A stretch of DNA of 64,000 bases. Origin: Tieghemiomyces parasiticus. Its lineage: Eukaryota; Kickxellomycota; Dimargaritomycetes; Dimargaritales; Dimargaritaceae. Both the position numbers and the translations under genes were made by a program. Where the stretch lies: NCBI GenBank assembly GCA_027575765.1, contig JANBPT010000114.1, forward strand, positions 1 to 64,000, in the 5' to 3' direction. The first letter of the stretch is position 1; the number at the start of each line of letters is the position of its first letter. The notes beneath the pieces were generated by a model that was not told the DNA's origin, searched no databases, and saw nothing but the letters and a program-made list of their open reading frames with translations. Positions 20,646 to 33,204 of this stretch are shown one piece after another.

Positions 20646-23600
20646 CTACAGGGTAATCCGATGCACCGGGAGACATCGGATGCCGAACAGCGTACATAAG
20701 AAGGTCAGCTCTGGATCACGGGTACAGAGCAGCACCTCGGTACCCTCGGAGAAATGGGCGTTTCGCAGAGTGAGCTTGGTCTTGAGGATGTAGAGCACAG
20801 CCGCGAGGATGGGCTGATGTTTGGAAGCAATGTGGCGGTGGGTCAGGATATCTCCGCTCCTCGGCGCGGCTGGCTTCTGAGGGGCAGCGGTGGTGGTGGT
20901 GGTGGCGGCGGCAACGACCTTACCCGTAAGATCCTTAATGGCTCGGTCCCCGTTATCTTCGGCCTTCATAACAGTTGGCTTGTTGGCGGCTGCGATGGTG
21001 AGCCCCACCATGGCACCCGGGGGCGGAGGCGGGGAAGCCGGGGTCGGTTGAAAGAATGGTTTGGCCTGGTCCCAGTTGTCCAGAGTTTGATCAATCTTCA
21101 TAAAGTAGAGACGGTATCGGGTACACGCGGTCAATGGAAACTCCGCCTCGTGCTCGTTGAGCGGCTTGGGTCCGCGCGGGTCTAGGTTGGTCAGGGCCGT
21201 TTGGTGGGTGATAACGTCCTCATAAAAGGCCAGGACCTCACGGGCCCGCGGGCCAAGTTTGGGGTCGAGGCCTGACGTAGCCGCTGCGGTCCCCCGTTTT
21301 AGTTGCTGGAGATGGCGGATGGTGCACGCTGGGACTACCAACGTGGCTTGTGGGGCCATTCGAGTCCAGGTGCGGAAGGTGGTAAAATGGTATGCCCATG
21401 CGTCCAGGTCGGGGATAATAAGGTAGTGGCGCTGACCGGTCACCCCTAGGGACAGGTTACCCAGGGCGTCAGTCAAGTCCGATGGGGTGCGTTTCTCACA
21501 GCGCACCCCTGGAAGGATTTCGGTACTGATATGTCCGCCCCCGACGTAAGTAGCCGTGGGGACGGCGCCCGCTACAGGGTTGGTTGTACCGTTCCCGTGT
21601 GTCGTCGTCTCCGTATTGTAGGTATGGTTCCCATTCGCACCTGACGCGTCGACCACGATAGGGGGCGGTGGATACCGGGATAGTAAGTCTTGACTTGCCC
21701 CGGCTGCCGACGGGTGGGGCGCGGGCGGTATACTGGACGCCCCCGCCGAGTCGCCGGCTACCCCGTCAGACCCGTCACTCTGGTCGCGGCCGTTTGGGAT
21801 ACCAAGGAGATCATCCAGGTACTCCGTCTGCTCGGGTGACAGGTGGATCGTGGTTAGGGTACGTACGACACGGGCCAGCCAGCACGGCCACGTGGTGGAC
21901 GTCTGGCGGGCGGCTGGCGGGGTCAGGCCCAGGTTAGCCGCTTGGAGGGCCGGTCGGCCGTAAGGGTTGGCCACCGCCGCCACGTGCGCGTCGTCCGTGT
22001 CCAGTGGTAGCCGGGCGTGCCAGGCGTGGAAAAATTCAGCGCCCAGGAACACGTGGTCGTGCGGCAGCCACGCCGCGTGGGCCAGGTCGGATGCGTAGAG
22101 GGTGTTGAGTGAGTCAGCATTGTCCTGGTAATAGTGGAGACAAGAGGCCAGGTAGCCTAGGAGGGCCTCGTTAAAGGCAGTAATTTCCTTAGGTATGGAC
22201 CATGGGGGGAGGGTTGTTGTGGTTGGGGAACCAATCATAGAATGAAAATATATGGTTAGTTGCGACGGGCGAGGCAGAACCTCAAAAATAACAGGCCGGT
22301 TGTGTATGGGGGGATGCAAGATTCAATGGATCGTTAGCTGGCGGGAGAACCTTACCTGACTTAGGGCGGAATTGGTTCCTTCGCGCACTTTACTGACGGC
22401 CAAAGCGTCGTCGAAAATGGTGTAGTGACAGGTAAAGAAGTCAAGCCACAGCGCCAGCGGACTGAGACGGGTCAGGGCCGACGACTTTGCATGGGCAGCA
22501 GCAGCCAGGCCGGTCCCCGGCTGGGGTACCGCTGCGCGTAGCGCCGCCTCGCTGTAATAGCCGGTACGCTCGTAGATTCCCAAGAGCCAGTTTGCCGTTT
22601 TCATCCCCAGAACCAGCAAGTCCAGGCGGGCATCCTCCAGCGCCCGGCTGGGTTGGGCATCTGGACATGTAGGAGAAGCAATAGGAAAGACAATGGATGT
22701 AGATCGATGAGAGATGGTAAGTTAGAGGGGGGGATTGGTTTTACATGCCCGGTCTGTTGGCAATGGGAAGGATAATTTACCTTGCATACTGGCCAGTCGT
22801 AACGACAGGTCCCATATCCGACCGATGGCCACGGTCAGGATCTTGCCCATATCATCAAAGAATTTGGTATCAGCTGCCAGGCGCAAACGGTTCCGCGGGA
22901 TGAATACGCTACTCAGGGCGCGCATAATGATCGGACTTTCCTCCGCCCTGGGATATTATACAGTGAAGCGTGTGCGTGGGTTCAAACAAAATGGGGTGAT
23001 TAGTCTAGCGGTTTGGTGCGGAATCCTACTGATATAGGGGCAGGGTACAATGCAGGGTGATATGGTGTGTATACCCTACCTCCGCTGATCGTTCATGACC
23101 ACGAGAGCGATCAAGCGCAGGTACAGCTTGATGTGGTTGAACGGGTCGCTGTGGGGGGGGGGGAAATAGGTGAAGTATAAGTGATAGGTAGGGGAGCCAT
23201 TGAGTATCAGAATGTATTGGTGAGGACTAGGAGCTTGTCGAGCAGGTCTCCCGTGATGTCAGAACCGTCCGTAAAAACTGAGTACCAAGGTGGCCCATCG
23301 GAGCGCAGTAAACTTACCTCTCGATCAATATGTTTAGCGAGTGGCCCAATTTGAGGCTGCGAGACATGTAGCTCTTGACGTAGTTTTGGAGATTAACCCA
23401 GGCGTTGTTGGACGGGTAGGGAAGCATCAGACTGGTTCAGGGGGGGAGGGGAGGCAATACAGATACCCCGAGGTGGAGAGTACAGGGACAGGGGATCGGT
23501 CAGATTGGCGTTGGTATGGACCGTAGCGAGGTGTATACGGTTTAGCCGTTCGATGGCAAGCTTTGATTCCAAATAATAGGCACTGGTCCACCGTAGCACT

Positions 23601-25520
23601 GATTTACCTTAGGGTGTACCAGTAAAGGACGTTAATGTCATCGTTGGAGTAGGCCGCTAGAATGGCAAGCTGGGAATGGGGGCGACCTGATACGTGCACA
23701 GGCAGTGTAGTTTGAAAATAATCGTAAGCAATCGAGCTTGGGCCTTGAGGGTTCAATATCAGACTCGGAAGCGGGTAACGGTCAACACTTCCGTAGCGAT
23801 GAGGTTTGTGTAGCTTAAGTGATTGGGTAGGAAAGATCGCGTGGCCAGGACTTACCACTCTCTCGATATGCGGCGATGCTCTGGTAGTAGTACTCCTTGG
23901 CCTTAAGGTACGGATCAATCCCGCTAGCAGTGACATGTCGTTTTCCGTTGAGGGCTTCGGACGCGTGATAGACCTTGTAGCGCTCCACGTCGCCCATATA
24001 CACCAGGCAGCGGTGGAGACAGACCAACCACACCTTACGCTGGGAATCAAAAGGGGCATCGATTGACACCGTAAGCTCTGGGCTCGCCGAAGCGGAAAAA
24101 GGAAAGGCGATGTAATATAAGTCTACATTAGTCATTATGGCATGGCACAAGGCGTGGTCGGCTGCGCCCAGTTTGGAGTAGCGGGTGGCGAAGGCCCGAG
24201 TGTAGGTGGCCACCTCCCCCTTCGCAAAATATTGACCTACCCAGTCCGCTACGCGCCAGGTTGAGATTGTACCGCGAGGTAGTAGAGACAATAAGCGTAT
24301 GGTAGAAAATGTTGGCCGCGTCAAGGGTACTTTGCAGTTCGGCCGACCATCGCAGTTTCAAAGCCTGGCTCTCGGCTGGTGCGCTCTTGAGCTGCAGGGC
24401 ATTGCATCGGGAGGGACAAATTGTGTACGTAATTTGGGCGGGCCGCGTGGTGAGCGTGGGAGACGGCAAAGGTTGGGAAACGTTAGTGCACCAATTTTGT
24501 TGGAATTTGGAAGGAAAGGTCCGTTGGCTTGGCTGTTGGAAGCATCGTTAACATCTCCCGGGTGGCGGGTAAGGCCGGCCTTCTCCGATAGCTACACGTT
24601 TGAGGGGCGCTTACCTTACGCAGGTGGAATCGGCAAAGCTCAACGTGGTCGTGGAAGACATATTTCCAGAGACGCTCGTCGACACTATTATCGACGGCCA
24701 TGAAGATATCCAGCTTGAGCAGGGCCTCGTGAATATCCCGTAACCTGGGACGCCGGGGGAATAACAAAGAAAAGCCGCAGGGTAAAACAACAGTGGTTAC
24801 TATACGTATATGGCCCAATTCGTACCTGTGCCTTAGGGATAGTCGAGGCGACTATCTATCACTATACGGTCGGGGAAAACGCCACCGTGGGTCATCCGCC
24901 GTCGCCGCGGACGCGGACGAGTCGGTGGGTGGCTTCTTTCCGCCGCTGACAGAACCCAAATCGGCATGGTTAGTCAGGACTGATATGAAAAGCCACCATT
25001 TAGGGTCGGAGGTTCCGCGTGACAGGCAACCTTTCATCCTCTCAGTTTGGCGTACCTCAGTCGGCTGGTGTGAACCTCGGCAAGCACCAATTCCAAGGTC
25101 TCTACGCTTGTCCGGCCGTGGCCGTTGGGTAGTCGGGGCGGGTTGGTCAGGAACTGTAGCGCGGGGCCCAGGTCCGCGTCGCGCGACCGGGTGTTCAGCT
25201 GGGTGACTCTCTCCTCAAGAGTTCCAGCAAGTCTGGCCGGGGGATACGGAACAAATATAGGAATAGCACGCTTAATTAGACTCGAGCAGGTAGGGCCCGT
25301 AGTCGGCCTCTCGTGGGGAGACCGCCAAGGCTTAGTGGGGCTTCAAGGTCTAAACTCCGCTGGCGGAGTGGTTAGGCCGTCGGCTATTGGTCGACCCGAT
25401 CGGCCAACGAGCTCCTGGCTCTTGGCCGCGCCGCTCGCAGGATGGGCGCGACGGCCCAATCGGGCATACTACTCACCTTAGCAACTCGCCGTACTCGGCA
25501 TTGGCGGCGGAAGGTGCCAT
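20646..25520 (-). CDS. EST1/SMG5-6-7 family protein with degenerate C-terminal PIN domain
   Basis: Ten exons: 25520-25477, 25232-25056, 24744-24615, 24391-23856, 23686-23608, 23431-23318, 23148-23080, 22947-22781, 22660-22356 and 22187-20646. Together they encode about 1,048 residues. The N-terminal half is the 14-3-3-like/TPR fold of the family: CLHRCLVYMGDVERYKVYH, AKEYYYQSIAAYRESG and HSQLAILAAYSNDDINVLYWY. Residues about 788-1048 form a PIN-type domain with HYLIIPDLDAW (Asp795) and LLCTRDPEL (Asp1026), split by a Pro/Gly-rich insert. The middle acidic residue of SMG6 is not seen at the matching place (SKHQPIL), so nuclease activity is doubtful, as in SMG5. The role is in nonsense-mediated decay or telomerase recruitment. 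All phases agree except a +1 break inside exon 4 near 24,240-24,265 (see findings). Confidence 0.85.
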
Positions 25521-28000
25521 GGCGAGAGGCACATGGACGGGGTGGTAGTGAAGGTGGGGCAAGGGTAAGAAATGTTCTGACTCGCGACGAATGGAGATCT
25601 CGGACGCTCACGGGGTGCAGGCGCGGGGTATTGTCGGGCCAAAGAGTAATAATAACAAAATAGCCGTCGAGGCCAATGAGTAGAAAAGAAGGAAGGAAGG
25701 ACTGTGAATGGCGCTGCCTAGGGTCCGCAAATGAATAGGGGCGGCGACGGTGCGTGAGGTGGGGCCCGAAACAGTAGTAGGTCTTGATAGGGGGCGCAGG
25801 GGGTTGGTGGGGAAAAGAGTTCCGTGCCGGACTTCAAAGTCAAAGTGTGAGCGGGTAGCGGGGAGCGAATCATGCAGCGGTGGCTGCTAGGAGGCGGTGG
25901 GATGCGACGTGTCGAGTTGGCTGACAAGCGTTGATGGATCAAAGGCGGAACTTGGACAGGGAGGACCCAGGATGATATACGCACGGTCACGAAGAAGGTG
26001 GGGGGGGGTTGAGGGTGTACGCCCCCCCGCAACCGTTTGGCAGTGGCTGTAGCCGACAGCTGGCAATGATTACACCAAGACCTCCGCGCTATCTCTGTAG
26101 CAGGAGGGTTAATGGAGGAGGCCGATGAAAGGCTGGCGATGCCTGCGGCAAGAAACGAACATCGAGCCAAACAATGCAATTGCGGTAGCTAGAGGAAAAC
26201 AATCTGCGGTCAGCCAAGGACTCCAACGAGAAGCATAGCTAGCCTATTCCGCAAAGCCCAGTTGGGGGTGCGATCAAGAGGCCTCACTAACGCGACATGA
26301 TGGCGCAGCAAGGACTGCGAGGTCTGGGGGCCAGGCAACGCTCGAAGTAGGCGAGAAAGTGGAGAGAGGTTGACATGGTGCTTGGCGGCGAACGAGGTGA
26401 CAAGCACAAAACTTGGATTTGACCGGTCAACGGCAACCAGGATCAAGTGACAAATCGTCAAGAAACCAGTCAGGCTCCTAGAATGTGTAGTGACTGCCAA
26501 ACCGGCATGCCCGACACTGCGAGAACAGGTGCCACGAGTAAATGACCCGGAAACATCCGGGTGGTCACGGAAGCAAGCGGATGCACACCTGGTGGTGAGG
26601 GGCAGTGCCACATAAGGACGCTGCCAATATCAATGGTTTGCGCTTTAATTGACGGCGACGCCATTCCGTCGGGCGCCGAGGGCGACCGCGTGGATCCCAG
26701 TGGGAAATAGCAACTGCGGGCTTGCAGATTGTCGTAGGAGAAAAAGTACTGATTAGGGCGTCCAGAAAATAGACCGGAAAACAGGCCATACGTCGAGTTT
26801 CCGCATGGCAGGCCTCTAGCCTAGTGCCCTTGCAAACGGGACTTGAGGGGCTGGCCAGTTGGAAACCCGTGTTCCATAGACGAACTAGTAGCGACATTCT
26901 GCGGTCACTGCGGTCACTGCGGAACGCTGGGTAAGTTACGCCCTGGTGGTATTTGTTGGAGTAGGTGCAATGTGTCCGGTGTACAAAGTTGGGCCAAATT
27001 GCACTGTCTAGCAGTCGAAAAGCTTCCAGAGAATGACTCCAGACTGCCTGAGGGGCAGGAGCTCGCACAAAATGTTAAAAGGGCCCGTGGAGCATACCAA
27101 TGGGTATCCGAGTGTGTGTGAGTGTATGGCCGAAACCGTGGGGTTGATGTCCCGCACAGGGAAGTGATATTAGACCCTGGACATAAATAAACGTCCAGAC
27201 GAATGGTTCGAAGCGGGTAAGTGTAAGGTGGACAAAGGGTGGGGGCTACCATTTCCACTCGGCCGAAGAAAGCCTTTCCACCAAAAATAAGGGTATTGTA
27301 AACCGGTGGCGTGCGGAGTTCAGCCGTCGCCGTTGGGAGGGAAACGTCCTGGAATATGACGAAGTATCGATGCCCGACCGGGCCGTTCGGAAGAGGCACT
27401 CAAACGGGAAGGTGTAGGAGGCATGGGGCACGCCATCTCGTCCCAACAAACCGTAAACAGAACTCTTTAAAGATTCCCACAGGTGCAAACATGCTTGTAA
27501 TTTCTCTCTCTAAGTTTTTGTCAGATGCGGGTTCCTTTACGATAAGTTCTCCCGACCTAGCCTGGCTTGCCCGATGCACGTACCAGTGCTGGCTCCAACC
27601 ATTTCTGACGGCGCCGCTGTGGCTTCAAAATGGCAGCACGAACTATAGATATAAATGCCATCCAAGTAGACGCCAAGAGATACAGCGCGACGTAATCCAC
27701 CGTATGTCGACAATGCACTCCGTACAATTAGCTAGGTTGCGTTTGAGGAATGCAGCAGGCCATTGCCCAAATGCCTTTCGTAACTTATTCACGGTCTATC
27801 GTAGTTGGCTTAATAAAAACCTGTGTTTAGGTATCTGCCTGTCAAATAATAATGAAAAGGTTTATTCGGGGTGGGAAGTAAACCAGGATGGCTGGTTGGC
27901 GGCTGGCAGGCACTGTAAACTCCTAAGAGAAGGGCACAGGATGCGGCAGATCGAGACACTTGAGCGGCTGACACTTACGGTCCCTGGGGTTGCCGGGATA
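25521..28000. other. Gene-poor region, 2.5 kb
   Basis: No intact gene. The minus strand between 26,210 and 26,660 gives a phrase ILVAVDRS followed 60 residues later by DRTPNWALRNRL, faintly like the integrase core of Ty3-type elements. The rest is without recognisable coding. A short direct repeat (TGCGGTCAC twice) lies at 26,899-26,920. The plus frame 27,311-28,012 has no domain and is not annotated. Confidence 0.35.
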
Positions 28001-28686
28001 TTAGTAGGTTGAGCCCTCAGGAGGCTGGGTCAGTTTGCGGTTGGCTGGCTGGGCCATCTCCCGACGAAGCTCAATGAGCAGGTGTTCCATGGTGTAGTTC
28101 CGCTTCCACTGCTTCAAGATATTGAGGCGAGTGGGGTCGACCTGGCCGTTGGATTGGTTGACGCAGGGAAGGTTGATCCGGGACACGAAGCATACCTGGG
28201 GCGGCTGGTTGGGGTAATTTTCGCCGCATACGATGAGCAGGCTGTAGATGCGGTTCTCATGGTGGGAGTGCGGGGGACCCAGGATGGTGCCGTTCCACGT
28301 CGTCAGCGAGTTGTCGTTACTGTCGGCTAGGCCATAGCTGCAGCTACCGTCGCCAATGCCCTTCTCGCCCTTCTCGAGCTCCTCGAGCAGGCAGAAATTG
28401 CGAGGAACTATCAAAACGGAGGGCGGTGGATGGCATACGTGCGTAATTAGCGTCCTGCCGTCAGGGATGGCTTACGTGAATGGCTTGGAGTAGCCGCTCG
28501 CCAGCCAATGTGGGCTAGCAGGTTGCTCCCGATGAAGGAGGAAGAGGGATACTACCAAGTACCCCGTTGAGGGAGGGGATGGTTGGGTACCGCCGGGATG
28601 AGCTCGGCCTAGACCCTTGGGGCCCATCTGTGACGGTGGACATCCCCGACCCTAGGCAGCGGGTCACGCAGCTTACCTGTCGCCAT
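28001..28686 (-). CDS. MMS2: Ubiquitin E2 variant Mms2/UEV1
   Basis: Catalytically inactive E2 partner of Ubc13, which together build Lys63-linked ubiquitin chains in DNA-damage tolerance. Exon 1 is only 10 bases (28686-28677, MAT plus one base). After a 269-base intron, exon 2 (28407-28001) restores phase to give 138 residues, the standard UEV length. Family blocks are present: VPRNFCLLEELEKGEKGIGDG, TTWNGTILGPP, ENRIYSLLIVCGENYP, RINLPCVNQSNGQVD and LPQPPEG-like LTQPPEGSTY. The active-site Cys and HPN motif of true E2s are absent, as expected. The ATG in the tiny exon is supported because the acceptor GATAG lies directly before the conserved VPRNF. Confidence 0.93.
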
Positions 28687-30073
28687 GGTTCAGAAGTGAC
28701 GGGTAATGGATGGGTCAGGCCCAGACGGTATAATGTACAATTCGGCTGTGGAGAAGTAGTAATTAAAGATGGAGCGGAGGGCAGATGAGACGAGGTATAG
28801 GAAGGTACGCGGTCAAGTCCAGCATGTCAGTTGCTGTTGGCCCTGTAGGTCGAATGTGGAAGGTCCCGGACCTCGTCACTTTCACCAACCCCTGGGTTGT
28901 AGTATGGTAAAAACCTGCCTCGGAGGACCTCTCGGAAGCGCAAGGTGGCGGAAGCCCGCCCCGGCCGTCCTCCCCCTCCTTTACGAGACCGATCGTACAT
29001 CATGTAAGACGATATGGACTCTTCTCGGTTACTCTAATCCTCCCCAAAAATACGCCTCTCGCCTCGTAATTCGTCCTTTTCGTACGCCTGCCACCTCACT
29101 GCGTCCGAGGTGACCCCCAGAGCGACTCGGCGGCTTTTAGAACGCGCGCGCTGATAGTGAAAGAAAAACCATTCGACTGGGCAGCGGTGGTGGCCGCATG
29201 ACTTATCGGGCCACCTTGTCGTCGTGGCGACAAAGAGACCGTGTTGCCCAGCGCCATCTATTCAAGTCAGCAGTGGTTTAGTGGGGCCATTTTGGCGACG
29301 ACACAGCCAACGGGAGCGAAACGGGCACTCATTAGGAAAACCTTGGTGCTACTCGACACCGGCCAGTAGTAGAGGTGACCGGACGGAAGGCGATGCCGTC
29401 TGGTGAAACGTCAAGTCGGCAGGTCGGTGGACGATGGTGTGGCGAAATCAAACGGCCTGCTCTTGGGTTGCCAGCTACAGCCTGGTCTCCGTGTTGCGCA
29501 CCACGTCGGCCGGGTCCCGTCGCTTGCGTAACCCTATTCTCCCAGCGTTGAGTCTTACGTCGGTGATCGGAATAAAGGGTCTGCTGGCATTTGGACGAAG
29601 CGATACGACGCCGTGCTAAAAAAGATATTATAATCCCCTGGTGCACTACGGGCTTTGGGTAGTGAGCACGTTAGGCGCAAAGCATACAGAATTCGTACTA
29701 CCTCCCTCCCGCCCCTCACCCCTCGACGGACCAAGGACTGTCCGTCCTACCCCAGTGCGCACTTCCCTCTCGCTTTTCCCAGTGCGCTACAACAACCGTT
29801 GGCCTTTAAATACCACGCATATCTGTCCCGTCATCTTCCAAGCCCACTTTTCCCTTTCTATATATCCCCCAAGGTACCGCGGAATCTCAAATCAAACTTT
29901 TTACAACGCCCCCCTGCGCTACGGGCACGTCGTACCCTGTTTCGAGCACCAATCTAGATATTTTGGAGGCTCTTCACCTCCAACCCAGTGAAATTAGATT
30001 CTTTGACGGAGAAAGGCCCTTCTGGACAGTACTTGCTCCCGAACCTCGCTGCCAACATCCATTTCCTTCCGAC
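28687..30073. other. Intergenic, 1.4 kb, divergent promoter region
   Basis: Lies between MMS2 (minus) and the secreted gene at 30,074 (plus). No gene recognised. The last 300 bases are pyrimidine-rich and contain a TATATA stretch near 29,858. Confidence 0.4.
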
Positions 30074-31585
30074 ATGGCCTCTGTACGCTGCGGAGTGATT
30101 GTGCTCGTTGTGTGTTTACTGAGTCGACCTTGGTTTGTGCTCGGAAACGATGAGGCTGAAAGCCCTAAGATAGAGATGGCTACCAGCATAGATTATAGGG
30201 AGCAGTTTTACGGTCCTGCTCATAAGCAGCGTGGACTGCTCAGACCTGGGGTGCCCACAGTTCCCGCAGGCCCCGAGTCTGAGCGGGATCTTGACTCTGG
30301 CCCGGTCCTTATCACTGAAGTCCGAAACGGGCTGCACCCACCCGACGCCGAAGCGGCTCAGGTCGCGGGGCCGGACGCTCAAATTAACGAGATTATCCCG
30401 ATCCGACCGATGCTTACCAGCGCTGCACCGAGGCGTAAGCGCAGCCGGAAAACCTCCCCGGGGATAAAGTTTAGGCACGCCCGTGGTTTGATGGAGAACC
30501 ATGTAAGTTACGAGCTGCAGCGCAAGTTTCCGTGCCAGGCAGCCAACCATTTTTTCGGCTGTCTCCGTAGACAACCCGGCCAGCACCGTTCATTGCTTTT
30601 CTAACTTCCCATACCCATTCCGTTATATCCTGCCACCCGTCGCGGTCTCCAGCACTACAACCTGCTGAGGGATGAGGCCCTCGGCCGGCCCCTCCCTAGC
30701 GATTTCGCTGAGGCGTATCGTGTGGTTCCTGGTAGCAGGTCGAGAACCAAGAATATGATCCGCAGCGACCTGTTGGGTGACTACGGGGTCGAATCCGAGG
30801 AGGAAATTCCTGATGACCTTAGTTACAGATTGTATAAGGTCACCCTTAGCCAGCTCCATGAGACCCACTTACTCGTCAACTATTTTATGCTTGGCAACTG
30901 GCAGAAAGCGCTAACCATTTTCAAATCTATGTGGTCCCCTCCATCAACGTCCGAAGACCAGTGGGAGTTCCTCTTCGGCCCGCCGGGCGCAATCGTACAT
31001 GATCTGATGTGGGTGGCTGTACTCCACAATCAAATCCAAGCTGTTGAGGCCCTAACCCCCTGGATTGCGTTTGTCGGTGTACCGGAGCTGCAGGACCTTG
31101 AATTGCGAATCGTCTCTACCTGGGCTATCATTGCCGCCCGCTTGGGCTACCTGGACATCGCAGATCGGCTCTTTAAGCTTAAACCCTGTAAACAAGCAGT
31201 CCGCGACGAGAACGCTGAAACATTTGACGAGATCTGCCGTGCGGCCCAGAGCGGCGTCCAATCCTCCCTCCAAGATGGATCGCGTCGCAGCCACTCTAAT
31301 CTGTCTCGCGGGTCGTACAGCACCAGCCAGCAATACCAGCACGAAATGGAATCGGCTCCCGTTGATCAACTATGGAAGACGCGATGGAGCGACCGAGTCC
31401 TGCTGAGGGAACTTAAGCTTCCCGAGAACCTAAGCCTGGCCCCGGAGAGCCTCGTCGGGGTCACGGTGATTTCCATTCCTGCATCGTTTAACGAGGATGA
31501 AGCGAGTATCGAACCACCAAGCGAAGACGAACAGGCTATTGAAGAGCCGAGAGAGGAGAGGACCGGGAAACGGCAGCGGCATTAG
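30074..31585 (+). CDS. Secreted protein of unknown family, paralogue A
   Basis: Two exons, 30074-30502 and 30653-31585, join in phase 0 to 453 residues. Residues 1-24 (MASVRCGVIVLVVCLLSRPW) are a signal peptide. Exon 1 otherwise encodes a low-complexity, charged region with a basic patch (PRRKRSRKTS). Exon 2 encodes a helical domain that starts YNLLRDEALGRPLPSDF and holds DLLGDYGVE, LHETHLLVNYFMLGNW, LMWVAVLHNQIQAVEAL and AAAR-type IIAARLGYLDIADRLFKL, ending in a Ser/Glu-rich tail. The helix-turn-helix spacing resembles ankyrin or other alpha-solenoid repeats, but no named repeat fits well. The gene at 47,869 shares domain order, intron position and phase. The function is unknown, and a secreted effector-like role is only a guess. 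Confidence 0.8.
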
Positions 31586-33204
31586 TTTCTGCACTTGCAA
31601 AGTCTAAATATGTCGACCTTATCCCAGACCGTTGACAGCCTAACCATATATTATTCAACTTGAATCTCGCTGATGGGTCCACAAGAGACGATAATTGATA
31701 TAAAGATTTCCTTAGGCATAGCACCACACAAACGAATGAAGGCCCACGTGCAGTGGCGATATGTGTGCGAATCACCCCATAGTTCTGAATCCGAACAACG
31801 TATGTCAGCCCGTATACCGTGCACCCAGACGCTAGACTGGTGGCTATTCGGAGGTCCAATCCATGTCATAGAACATAGCGTGTCGTACGAATTCCGCAAT
31901 GATCGTAATGGAAAGGCGAGTAAGATTGTCTGCCGACCGTCGTTGAGCTGACCACGCTACGTTGACGACGCTGTCGTCGTCTCGCTCAACTACCCTGACT
32001 GTGACAGGCCAGTACGACACAGGCACGCTTGGCCAACTAGCCCCTCCTGTTAGTATGCCCAGAGTGCTCGTACCAACATTTCTCGCCGTCGCTTACCTTG
32101 ATGGTGTGGTGGTTACTGCCGTATGCAATCTCCACAGCCGACATGTCTATACTTTACTCATTATTCCCCGATATTTTGACACCGTCTCGGTTGGGCCTTG
32201 GGCAGTTCCAGATGGTGGCGGCCTTAACCACCCAGTTCCAAACCTCCCATCCCCCCTGCTTTCGAGGTACTGGGGGGAGGGGGGTGCCTCGATCGCTGAC
32301 CATCGTGTGGGGAAGACCGCTCGACCGCTTTCCAACCCACGCTATACCGTGGGATGAAGACAGAGAGGAAAATATGGGCCCTATTAAGATGTGATTGCCC
32401 GTGTGAATTAACTATGGTATCCTTGCTTGCACTACACCCGCACTTTACGATGTCTTGATGGCAGACAGCTCGGCTGTTCTTAAGTCTACGTGTAGACTGG
32501 TGTAATTGTACGCTCACCATGTGCGTAGAGAAAACACCTCAGTCACTGGTGGTCATACCATTACCCCTACCCTCGCCTGGTCTATTTACAGAGAAGTAAG
32601 GGTTTACGGAGTAGCATTATCAATACGGCTTGGAGAGACCCCCTCCCCTACCCGTTAGCTCTCACTCGAACGCATAAAAAAATATTTAAACGAAATAGAA
32701 CATTACCGCCTTCACACGGTCGGTCCTCTAGGGTAATGGAGAGTACCACACTGACTTCCTCTTTCTACCCGCCCTGTCCTTTGCCACTCTTCGCCATATA
32801 CGGTCCATTCGCCTCATGGCCCATCCCTATTAAAATCGAACCTGGTGAGATTCGTCTATCCTCCTCACCCTCTTGACGGCCGGTGACTTGGCAGGCAGTA
32901 TGGCTCTCGTAGTATTGGTCAGATTTTCAAACCAGTATATAAACGGACCAGGGCCGTCACTACTGGCTACTCGTTGCCCGCGTAGCTCCCTATGTTGAAT
33001 ATCTTTTTCTCCGTTGTTCATAATACTCCCTGCCCTGAAACTCCTTATTATTACTCACTTTGGTTTATCATTTAGTGGCATTGTTCGTTGGCCCACTGTT
33101 CCAGTAGACGGCCCCGAGCGGTGTCCTCATTTTCTACCCCTCCCGGGCTGGTGTGGTTAATTTATGACCCCACTTTTGGTATTCACCCGCTCCTTACATT
33201 TAAC
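31586..33204. other. Intergenic, 1.6 kb
   Basis: No gene recognised. A core promoter for the next plus-strand gene lies near 32,936. Frames at 31,650-32,400 are short and overlap on both strands without domains. Confidence 0.4.
32936..32943 (+). promoter_or_regulatory. TATA box of the DPBB gene
   Basis: TATATAAA about 260 bases before the likely start codon at 33,205. It implies a long 5' UTR or a 5' UTR intron. Confidence 0.35.

Noticed and set aside
25360..25440. tRNA-like phrase GGCGGAGTGGTTAGGCCGTCGG on the plus strand (A-box look-alike)
   Set aside because: No matching T-arm/B-box at the right distance and no acceptor stem; it lies inside intron 1 of the EST1-family gene.
27311..28012. 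Plus-strand frame of 233 codons next to MMS2
   Set aside because: No recognisable domain; residue composition looks random; overlaps the MMS2 3' end on the other strand.
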